A stretch of 45,816 nt of DNA from Bifidobacterium breve (GTDB taxonomy: Bacteria; Actinomycetota; Acidimicrobiia; Acidimicrobiales; Acidimicrobilacustridaceae). The position numbers and the translations under genes were made by a program. Below are positions 17,608 through 25,241 of this stretch, piece by piece (positions within the stretch are counted from its first letter, which is position 1; each line of letters begins with the position of its first letter). Under the pieces are notes generated by a model. That model had not been told where the DNA came from, ran no database searches, and saw only the letters and a program-made list of their open reading frames with translations. Where the stretch lies: positions 1-45,816 of the forward strand of contig CAMCTW010000002.1 of the NCBI GenBank assembly GCA_945878645.1, read 5' to 3'.

Positions 17608-18519
17608 TTAGCGGGCCAGGAGTGGGCCTACCTGGGTTCCGAAGGCCTCAACCTGCTCGGCGTACTCTGCCGCACTATCGGCGTCGAACTTCACCTGTAT
17701 TTGGTTCACTTCGGCGGGGGTCTCGGCCATGATCGCCTCGGCGATCTGTTCCGGCGAACCTGTGTGGCAAGGCTGACGGCGTTCGCTCGATGGTGTGCCC
17801 ACGTAGACATACGGGGTCACGACGTGACCGAAGGCGAACGGTTCGTCGGTCTTGCCCAACTTCTCTCGGGTGGAAAGCAAAAGGTCAAGGCCTTCACGGG
17901 TGGCGGGGCCCTGGGGTAACCAACCTTCGTAGGCGGCGGCACGACGGATGGCGGGATTTGATGACCCACCGATCCAAATCGGTGGCCGGGGAGTCTGCAC
18001 TGGTCGGGGGAGTGCGCCCATATTTCCGAGGTAGGTGTTGGAAAGTGCCTCGGCAAAGTCGACGAGCGTGGAATCGGTAAGTGATCCTCGATCAGCAAAC
18101 GACACGCCGAGTGCGTCGAATTCCTCATCGACGTAACCGGCTCCGATGCCGGCGATTGCCCGTCCACCGGAAAGATGGTCAAGCGTCTCGAACCCCTTCG
18201 CCGAAGTGAGCGCGTGGCGATAGGCGATCACGTACACGTGGCTGAGTAGAGCGACGTTTTCGGTTGCTGATGCCAGAAAGCCAAGGGTGGTGAGGCAGTC
18301 CTGCCACCACAGCCCCATCGTCGGAACTCTTTCCTTGGGGACCGTGATGTGATCGCACACTGCGACATAGAAATAGCCGCTGCGGTCAGCTGCTTGAGCA
18401 ATATGCAGAAGGTCTTTTGGTGTCGCGTTGGCTTCCCACTTCGCGACGAAGCGCGGGCCCTGCGATTGGATTGGCAACTGCGTGCCAAAGACGATCGTTC
18501 CTTGAGGGATTTCAAGCAT
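17608..18519 (-). CDS. LLM class (probably F420-dependent) oxidoreductase
   Basis: GYFYVAVCDHITVPKE, ALTSAKGFETLDHLSGGRAIAGIGAGYVDEEFDALGVSFADRG, PRPPIWIGGSS. Confidence 0.88.
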   Translation of the reverse strand: MLEIPQGTIVFGTQLPIQSQGPRFVAKWEANATPKDLLHIAQAADRSGYFYVAVCDHITVPKERVPTMGLWWQDCLTTLGFLASATENVALLSHVYVIAYRHALTSAKGFETLDHLSGGRAIAGIGAGYVDEEFDALGVSFADRGSLTDSTLVDFAEALSNTYLGNMGALPRPVQTPRPPIWIGGSSNPAIRRAAAYEGWLPQGPATREGLDLLLSTREKLGKTDEPFAFGHVVTPYVYVGTPSSERRQPCHTGSPEQIAEAIMAETPAEVNQIQVKFDADSAAEYAEQVEAFGTQVGPLLAR

Positions 18520-18540
18520 GACTGTGACGATACTTGTGGT

Positions 18541-19311
18541 TTAGAGGCCCAAGAACGAGCCGCCGTCGCACACGATTGTCTGGCCACTGACGTAGCCCGA
18601 GTCAGGTCCGGCGAGAAAGGCCACAACCCCGCCGATGTCATCGGTGGGATCGCCGATTCGACCAAGCGGGGTTCGAGCTTCAATTGCACCGCGCAAGGTG
18701 GGAACTTGGCTAAACGCGCTCGCAAGCGCAGGAGTTTCTGCAACCGGTGCGATGCAGTTGACGCAAATGCCATCGGCGCCCCATTCGCGTGCTAGTGATT
18801 TTGCGATGGCGCGTTGCGCAGCTTTTGACGGGGAATAAAGAGGAATATTTGCGCTTCCTTCGATGCCGCTGGGTGATGTGACGAGGATGAGGCGGGCTTG
18901 ATTGCTCGCTTTTAAATGCGGGTAGGAAAGTTGCGCGCACCAGAAACTTGCCCAAGCTGATGTGCGCGACATTTGGTACCACGCGTCGGCTGGTGTTTCT
19001 TCAAGGCGACTTGCCTGGCCACCGGCAAAGGCGTTGTGAACCATGACATCAAGTCGTCCGTGGGTAGCAACAGTTCCATCAATGCATGCGGCGATGGATT
19101 CGCGAGTGGTGACATCGGTGACGACGCATTCGGCAGAGCCGCCATCGGCGCGGATTGCGGCGGCAACTGGTTCGCCGGTTTCTGCGCGTCGCGCGGCAAT
19201 GACGATGTGAGCGCCGCATGATGCGAGCTTGCGAGCGATTCCCTCGCCGACACCTTGACCAGCACCGGTCACGATCGCGACGCGACCTTCGAGAGAGCGA
19301 GTTACATCCAC
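18541..19311 (-). CDS. SDR family oxidoreductase (canonical, predicted active)
   Basis: VAIVTGAGQGVGEGIA, VTSPSG, YSPSK; GTG start at 19311 preferred over track start 19368 (overlaps end of upstream gene). Confidence 0.85.
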   Translation of the reverse strand: MDVTRSLEGRVAIVTGAGQGVGEGIARKLASCGAHIVIAARRAETGEPVAAAIRADGGSAECVVTDVTTRESIAACIDGTVATHGRLDVMVHNAFAGGQASRLEETPADAWYQMSRTSAWASFWCAQLSYPHLKASNQARLILVTSPSGIEGSANIPLYSPSKAAQRAIAKSLAREWGADGICVNCIAPVAETPALASAFSQVPTLRGAIEARTPLGRIGDPTDDIGGVVAFLAGPDSGYVSGQTIVCDGGSFLGL

Positions 19312-19871
19312 AGTCCACCGTCCACGGTCAGAAGTTGGCCAGCAAGGTTGCGGGCATCGGGAGAACAAAGAAACTCAACAACCGCCCCCGGTTCGGCATC
19401 GGGCACCGCCGGAGTCGCAATCGACACCGGACCGGCGACAACGGCATCGGCCAAGACCAGTGTGGGTGACACGGCGATCGCATTGACGGCGATGCCCTCG
19501 GGGCCCCACTGGCGCGCCATTGACTTGGTGAGGATGTGGACTCCTTCGGCGGCTGCGGCCCAATGTGCATAGTGGTCGCCGCCGGCGAGAGCAGTTGTAG
19601 GAAGGGTCAGCACAATCGAACCGCCCCGCCCAGCGAAGGTGGTGCGAGCTTCAATGCATGCGGTCACGGCTGTGTCCATGGTTTGCTGCCAGGCGAGATC
19701 GAATTCAGCGTCGGTCAACTCGGCGAGTGGACGCGGAACCATGACCGCTGGATCCCAAGGGGCAAAGACCATTGCGTCATACCCCTCATTGGTCAGCGTG
19801 TGGCCGCGATTCTCAAGGGCGGCCCCGAGTTGTCGGGCCAGAGGGCCGGAGCCCACGACATTGATTTTCAT
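19302..19871 (-). CDS. Degenerate SDR-fold protein, probable catalytically inactive partner
   Basis: SDR C-terminal pattern (TKSMARQWGPEGIAVNAIAV...GQLLTVDGGLWM) but YxxxK aligns to WAAAA and the N-terminus reads VVGSGPLARQLG; start at MKINVVGSG 19871. Confidence 0.75.
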   Translation of the reverse strand: MKINVVGSGPLARQLGAALENRGHTLTNEGYDAMVFAPWDPAVMVPRPLAELTDAEFDLAWQQTMDTAVTACIEARTTFAGRGGSIVLTLPTTALAGGDHYAHWAAAAEGVHILTKSMARQWGPEGIAVNAIAVSPTLVLADAVVAGPVSIATPAVPDAEPGAVVEFLCSPDARNLAGQLLTVDGGLWM

Positions 19872-19910
19872 CTGACTCTCCAAATCTGCCAAGGCCCGGA
19901 TGGGGCTCAG

Positions 19911-19950
19911 GTGTGACACAAGTGAATCATGCGCTTCGCTTGTGTGACAC
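19911..19950. promoter_or_regulatory. Two copies of GTGTGACAC (19911-19919, 19942-19950) in a divergent intergenic region; putative operators
   Basis: Exact 9-mer repeated 31 bp apart, each GTGT-G-ACAC; flanks CAAG/CTTG give a near-perfect inverted repeat. Confidence 0.4.
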
Positions 19951-19976
19951 CCATCACCCGAGGCTATGTTTCGGCA

Positions 19977-21152
19977 ATGGACATTGGATACACACCAGAA
20001 CAGGAAGCCCTACGCACAGAGCTTCGAACCTATTACGAGAATCTCCTCGACGAAGAGACTGTTGAAGCCCTCTCGCACAGTCACGGAATCGGCCAAGCCA
20101 CCAAGGACGTCTGGAAGCAGATGTGCACCGACGGGTGGGCCGGAATTGGTTGGCCCAAGGAATACGGCGGTCAGGCTCGCGGCCCGATCGATCAGTTCGT
20201 GTTCTTCGACGAGTCGATGCGTGCCGGCGCTCCAGTGCCGATGCTCACGCTCAACACCGTTGGCCCGACCATCATGAACTACGGCACCGATTGGCAGAAA
20301 GAGTTCTTTCTTCCAAAGATCCTCGCCGGTGACCTTCACTTCTGTATCGGATACTCAGAGCCGGGTGCAGGTACCGACCTTGCTGCGCTTCAGACCCGCG
20401 CCGTGCGCGATGGCGATGAATACGTCATCAATGGTCAGAAGATGTGGACCTCACTCGCCGGTGGTGCCGACTATTGCTGGCTCGCGGTTCGTACTGATCC
20501 CGAAGCCAAGAAGCACAAGGGCATTTCGGTCATTGTCGTCCCGATGGATACCCCTGGTATCACGATTCAGCCGCTTCGTCTCATGGGTGAGCATGACATC
20601 AACGCCACCTACTTCGACGATGTTCGTGTTCCCGCCAAGTTCCTTATTGGTGAAGAGAACGGTGGTTGGGGTCTCATCACTAACCAGCTCAACCACGAGC
20701 GCGTCACGCTGTGCTCCAGCGGTATGCCCGAGCGCATCCTCACCAATGTTCGGAAGTGGGCGCAGGACACCAAGCTTCCCGACGGCCGTCGAGTGATCGA
20801 TCAGGAATGGGTGCAACTCAATCTCGCCAAGGTGCACGCCAAACTTGAATACCTGCGCCTTGCGAACTGGAAGGTTGCGTGGTCAGCGAGCACTCAGATG
20901 CTTCACCCAGCCGATGCCTCAAGCGTCAAGGTGTTCGGCACCGAGTTCTATCTCGATGCCTACATGATGCTTATGGAGGTCCTCGGACCGCGCGCCTATC
21001 TCGAGGCGGATGCCCCCGAGTCCATCCTTCGTAGCCAACTCGAGGCCGGCATTCGCGGCACGATCATCCTCACCTTCGGTGGTGGAACCAACGAACTGCA
21101 GCGCGATCTCATCGCCATGTTCGGTCTCGGCTTCCCTCGCTCGGCACGCTGA
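19977..21152 (+). CDS. fadE26: Acyl-CoA dehydrogenase, FadE26 (ChsE4)-like catalytic subunit
   Basis: MDIGYTPEQEALRTELRTYY, GWPKEYGGQ, HFCIGYSEPGAGTDLAALQTRAV, NQLNHERV, TFGGGTNELQRDLIA; resembles remembered M. tuberculosis FadE26 throughout; start ATG 19977. Confidence 0.8.
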   Translation: MDIGYTPEQEALRTELRTYYENLLDEETVEALSHSHGIGQATKDVWKQMCTDGWAGIGWPKEYGGQARGPIDQFVFFDESMRAGAPVPMLTLNTVGPTIMNYGTDWQKEFFLPKILAGDLHFCIGYSEPGAGTDLAALQTRAVRDGDEYVINGQKMWTSLAGGADYCWLAVRTDPEAKKHKGISVIVVPMDTPGITIQPLRLMGEHDINATYFDDVRVPAKFLIGEENGGWGLITNQLNHERVTLCSSGMPERILTNVRKWAQDTKLPDGRRVIDQEWVQLNLAKVHAKLEYLRLANWKVAWSASTQMLHPADASSVKVFGTEFYLDAYMMLMEVLGPRAYLEADAPESILRSQLEAGIRGTIILTFGGGTNELQRDLIAMFGLGFPRSAR

Positions 21153-21169
21153 GCAGAAAGAACACACAC

Positions 21170-22225
21170 ATGGATTTCTCATTCTCATCAGATCAAGAAG
21201 AGCTTCGCGCTCTTACCAATCGGGTTCTCACCGACCGTTGCACAATGGAGCACCTCAAAGAGATCGAAGATGCCGGTGGCATTGACCTTGTGCTCTGGCG
21301 TGAACTTGCCGATCTCGGCATTGTCGGAATCGGTATGCCCGAAGCCGACGGTGGCGCTGGTCTCGGTTTCGCCGAGGTAGCAATCGTGCTTGAAGAGGTT
21401 GGCCGAACCGTTGCACAGGTGCCGGCGCTGCCGGTCATGGGCATGGCCGCGCCGTTCCTTGCCGAGCATTCACCAAAGCATCTCGCTGGTCTCGCCTCGG
21501 GCGAGCGCATCGTTACAGTCGCCATTCACGACCTTGTCGGCGATATTCACACCCCATTTCTTGCAGCCAAAGGCGGCGTGCTCGATGGCGTGAAGACCAA
21601 CGTTCCATTCGGAACTGTTGCCGATGGCTTCATTGTTTCCGCCGCTGATGGCATCTATTACATCGATGCCAAAGCCAACGGAGTGACTGTTGAACGCCAA
21701 GGCGCCACCGATGGCATCCCTGATGCCAAAGTCACCTTTAGCGGTGCTGCCGCCGAAAAGATCGCTGGGCTCGACGCTCTCGATCGTCTTATCGAATACG
21801 GACAGACCTCGCAGGCGCTCCTTATGGCTGGCGTCACCGCTCAGGCTGTCGAAATCATGTCGGCCTACGTGAAAGAGCGCGTGCAGTTCGATCGTCAGAT
21901 CGCAACGTTCCAGGCCGTGGCTCAGCGTGCAGCGGAATGCCGCATCGACGCTGATGCCATCAAGCTCACTGCGTGGGGCGCAACGATGCGGTTGAACGAC
22001 GGCCTTCCTGCCGGCGAGAACGCCGCATCTGCGAAGTACTGGGCAGCGGAAGGCGGCGCTCGCGTCGTTCGTGCCTGTGTGCATTTGCACGGTGGTGTTG
22101 GTGTCGACCGCGACTACCCGTTGCATCGCTACTACCTGTGGGCCAAGAAGCAGGAACTGTTCCTTGGTGGCACCACTCAGAGTCTGTTGCACCTCGGCAA
22201 GTTGCTTGCTGACACGCCAGTCTGA
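21170..22225 (+). CDS. fadE27: Acyl-CoA dehydrogenase, FadE27 (ChsE5)-like subunit
   Basis: FDRQIATFQAVAQRAAECRIDADAIKLTAWGA...AAEGGARVVRACVHLHGGVGVDRDYPLHRYYLWAK; directly downstream of FadE26-like gene. Confidence 0.78.
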   Translation: MDFSFSSDQEELRALTNRVLTDRCTMEHLKEIEDAGGIDLVLWRELADLGIVGIGMPEADGGAGLGFAEVAIVLEEVGRTVAQVPALPVMGMAAPFLAEHSPKHLAGLASGERIVTVAIHDLVGDIHTPFLAAKGGVLDGVKTNVPFGTVADGFIVSAADGIYYIDAKANGVTVERQGATDGIPDAKVTFSGAAAEKIAGLDALDRLIEYGQTSQALLMAGVTAQAVEIMSAYVKERVQFDRQIATFQAVAQRAAECRIDADAIKLTAWGATMRLNDGLPAGENAASAKYWAAEGGARVVRACVHLHGGVGVDRDYPLHRYYLWAKKQELFLGGTTQSLLHLGKLLADTPV

Positions 22226-22244
22226 GTTAGTACAAGAACGAAAT

Positions 22245-22278
22245 GAAGAAGGCCCGGGCAACTGCCCGGGCCTTCTTC
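22245..22278. terminator. Bidirectional intrinsic-terminator-like hairpin
   Basis: GAAGAAGGCCCGGGC-AACT-GCCCGGGCCTTCTTC: perfect 15-bp stem, 4-nt loop, between convergent genes; no strong U-tract. Confidence 0.75.
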
Positions 22279-22293
22279 GCGAAGCGATGCGCT

Positions 22294-23277
22294 TTAGTTT
22301 CGAGGAGGGCCCTGTTGCCCAGGCGGGCCTTGCTGTCCCTGGGGTTGTTGACTCTGCTGGCCCTGCATTGGCGGCATCTGTGCGGCAGCACCTCCCGTTT
22401 GGGTTGTTGCTGTTCCGGTAAGACATCCGATGATGTACGGGAACTGCGTGGGAGTCAGGTGGTAGGCGTAGGTGCCGTCGGCTTCGACGCGCCCGTTGCA
22501 CGCGTCGAGTGTTCCCGGATCGGTGCCGCCACTGAAGGAGTAGGCCTTCCAGACATAGGACTTCGAATCTCCAGTCTTGGTGTAGCCGCTCTTGGCGAGC
22601 GTTGTCTGTGAGCAGTTTGCGTCGAGGCAGATCACCGAGTTGTAAATCGGGAATCCATCAATAGCGAAGCCCACGAGTTGTGAAGTCTCGAAATTGCAGA
22701 CGGCGTCGGTGTAAATGATCGTGTGGTAGTGGTAGTCAGAACTTGGGCCAGTGTGCCCACCGCAGTAATCCATGAGTCCATTTCCCACAGGATCTCCATA
22801 CGCTTCGGCCGCCGGCATAGGCCCCTCGGTCGGCCCGTAAATCGCGATTCCAGTCACTGTGAAACCAAGAGTTCCCAACCGATTTTCGATGTTCGTCGGT
22901 GCAGCTGATTTGGTTGGTTTCAGCGGAATCTTCCAAGTGAAGTTCTGTGGCGCCAAAGCATTTGGGGTCTTCGAAACGAACCCGTAGGAGATCATGTTGT
23001 TCGACGTGACGGTCACCTCGGTATCGGTGCACGCAACCGTCACTTTTGGTGCGGCGTAATTGGCGCCAGCGCTTGTTCCGCTGAGGTCAGGGAACGCGCT
23101 GGTTGGGCAGGTGCCAAAAGCGGGGTGACTTGTGAGGAGGCTGGCGTTGCTGGCCGCAGTTGTTGTGGAGGTCGGCATGTCGCTCGTCGAATCGGTCGAC
23201 GCGCTGGCGCACGCGAGTGCTCCAGCAAGCAGAACAAAAAGAAGTGGGAGGAGAATGGTACGACGTCGATTTCTCAT
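22294..23277 (-). CDS. YHYH domain-containing secreted protein with Pro/Gln/Gly-rich C-terminal tail
   Basis: N-terminal signal MRNRRRTILLPLLFVLLAGALACASAS; GLMDYCGGHTGPSSDYHYHTIIY; tail MPPMQGQQSQQPQGQQGPPGQQGPPRN. Confidence 0.82.
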   Translation of the reverse strand: MRNRRRTILLPLLFVLLAGALACASASTDSTSDMPTSTTTAASNASLLTSHPAFGTCPTSAFPDLSGTSAGANYAAPKVTVACTDTEVTVTSNNMISYGFVSKTPNALAPQNFTWKIPLKPTKSAAPTNIENRLGTLGFTVTGIAIYGPTEGPMPAAEAYGDPVGNGLMDYCGGHTGPSSDYHYHTIIYTDAVCNFETSQLVGFAIDGFPIYNSVICLDANCSQTTLAKSGYTKTGDSKSYVWKAYSFSGGTDPGTLDACNGRVEADGTYAYHLTPTQFPYIIGCLTGTATTQTGGAAAQMPPMQGQQSQQPQGQQGPPGQQGPPRN

Positions 23278-23365
23278 CCCAATACGATTCCATATGTTGG
23301 TAAGGAATTGCTAAGTCAGCAGGCAACTTGCAGCGGGAATTGGCGTCGATTTCGGAGCGATGTCC

Positions 23366-25108
23366 TTACGGCAGAACGGTGTAGGTGTCTTTGCCGCTCT
23401 TCAAGACCGTGCCCGGGGTGGCGCCGGTGGCTTGACCGTTAATGATCACGGCGGTTCCATTCACGAGAACCCGTTCGATGCCGTAGGAATCAGCCGTGAG
23501 TCGAGAACAGCCGCCAGGAAGATCGGCAACCATATGAGCGTTCTCTGAGCCAATGGTTTCCGGATCAAACACCACGATGTCGGCGTTGCTGCCTTCGACG
23601 AGGGTGCCTCGATCGACAAGTCCAAACAATTGAGCGGGTGTTTGGGTGATGAGTTGTACCGCGCGCTCGATGGGGATGAGCTTGCGTCCGTTGAGCATGT
23701 CTCCCAAAAAGCGTGTGGGGAAGGTCGCGCCACACATGCGGTCGAGATGCGCACCAGCGTCGGAGCCGCCGATCATGACGCGTTCGTCGTTCCATGCTTC
23801 AACTCGCATACGCCATGACTCGGGGTCTTTGTCCTTCGGCGCTGGCCACAGGATCGTCTGCAGTCCGTCGGCAATAACGATGTCGAGAAGCGTGTCGAAT
23901 GGTTCGGTTCCCCGCTCGGCAGCAATCTCACCAACCGTGCGATTCGAAAGTCCAGCGTTTTCTGGCGCAAACGTGTCACCGACGACGTAGTCCTCCCAGT
24001 CAGCCAGGCGACGGTAGATGCCGGCTTCCTCAGACTTCGATGCGGTGAGCAAGGTTGCACGGGTTGCTGGGTCTTGCAGCCGGGCGATGCGCTCGGGGAT
24101 ATCGCAACGCAGTGTGTCTTCCCATCCTGGGAGCAACCAGATGCCGCAGAACGTCGCGAAGTTCATGTTCATTGGAACAAGAACTGGCATGGTGAGAGCG
24201 ACGACGCGACCACCGATTTCTTTGGCGCGGTCAAAGGCCTCGACCTGACGGCCCACGCGGTCGGGTTCACGACTATCGATCGTGAGGACGTTCCAGTTCA
24301 TGACGCGCTTTGCTGCCGCGCTCAAGGTTGCGAGCAATTCGATTTCGTCGTCTGCGAATCGATCGAGACAACCGGGAACGATGCCCTCAAGGCTTGTACC
24401 TTCGTGCCTGCCGACCTCGGTGGCCATTGCGAGCATTTCTTCGGTGGACGCCCAGCGGCTTGGCACGGGTTGTCCGTCGCCGTCGCTATGACTACCCGAT
24501 GTTGTGAATGACCATCCGAGTGCACCGACTTCAATGGCCTTGCGCAGTTCGGCGACCATGGCCTCGATCTGCTCGGGGGTTGCTTCGCCTCCGACGGACT
24601 CTGGGCCCATCACGTAGCGGCGGATGGCGCAATGGCCGGCCATCCAACCGGCGTTCACCGAAATCCGGTTCTCGAACTGGTTGAGGTACTGCTCGAAAGT
24701 TTCCCAGTTCCAATTGATCGTCCTGAGAGCGGGAAGGGGCATGCCTTCAACACGGCTCATCATTTCCTGGAGGTACTCCGCTTCAGCGGCAGTGGGACGC
24801 AGGGGAGCGAGGGTGAATCCACAGTTGCCGGCGATGATCGTGGTGACGCCATGGTTCGCCGATGGCGACGCGCCTGGATCCCAAAGAAGCTGCGCGTCGT
24901 AATGAGTGTGGACATCGACCACGCCAGGCATGACCATGCGTCCGGTTGCATCGGTAACGATCGTTGCGTCGCCGTCGACCTTGCCGATGGTGACGATCTT
25001 TCCGTCGCGAATGGCGATATCGGCAAGGCGGCCGGGGGTGCCGGTGCCATCAATGACCGTTCCGCCCTTGATGATCTCGTCGTAGCTTGTGTCGGACACA
25101 GTGAGCAC
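23366..25108 (-). CDS. Amidohydrolase, N-acyl-D-amino-acid deacylase (D-aminoacylase)-like
   Basis: GTVIDGTGTPGRLADIAIRDGKIVTIG, VMPGVVDVHTHYDAQLLWDP, GGSDAGAHLDRMCG. Confidence 0.87.
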   Translation of the reverse strand: MLTVSDTSYDEIIKGGTVIDGTGTPGRLADIAIRDGKIVTIGKVDGDATIVTDATGRMVMPGVVDVHTHYDAQLLWDPGASPSANHGVTTIIAGNCGFTLAPLRPTAAEAEYLQEMMSRVEGMPLPALRTINWNWETFEQYLNQFENRISVNAGWMAGHCAIRRYVMGPESVGGEATPEQIEAMVAELRKAIEVGALGWSFTTSGSHSDGDGQPVPSRWASTEEMLAMATEVGRHEGTSLEGIVPGCLDRFADDEIELLATLSAAAKRVMNWNVLTIDSREPDRVGRQVEAFDRAKEIGGRVVALTMPVLVPMNMNFATFCGIWLLPGWEDTLRCDIPERIARLQDPATRATLLTASKSEEAGIYRRLADWEDYVVGDTFAPENAGLSNRTVGEIAAERGTEPFDTLLDIVIADGLQTILWPAPKDKDPESWRMRVEAWNDERVMIGGSDAGAHLDRMCGATFPTRFLGDMLNGRKLIPIERAVQLITQTPAQLFGLVDRGTLVEGSNADIVVFDPETIGSENAHMVADLPGGCSRLTADSYGIERVLVNGTAVIINGQATGATPGTVLKSGKDTYTVLP

Positions 25109-25139
25109 CCTCTCGTTGGGCCGCCGATTGGGCGGTGTT

Positions 25140-25156
25140 TCTGACGAACCGTCAGA
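25140..25156. promoter_or_regulatory. Hyphenated palindrome TCTGACG-AAC-CGTCAGA, putative operator
   Basis: 7-bp perfect arms, 3-nt spacer, in divergent intergenic region 25109-25241. Confidence 0.45.
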
Positions 25157-25241
25157 TTACACGGCGGCAGGTTGTCGTCCACCGCCGTGCGGGAATTGCT
25201 CAGTATGACGAACGGCGGTGGCTGTCCTAACGTGCCCAACT

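Noticed and set aside
19302-19871. Calling the degenerate SDR a pseudogene
   Set aside because: Frame intact, C-terminal SDR features preserved and start/stop overlap with the next gene maintained; a pseudoenzyme is more economical
21470-22501. 343-aa minus-strand ORF opposite fadE27-like gene
   Set aside because: Antisense to a confident ACAD and crosses the terminator hairpin; no domain signal
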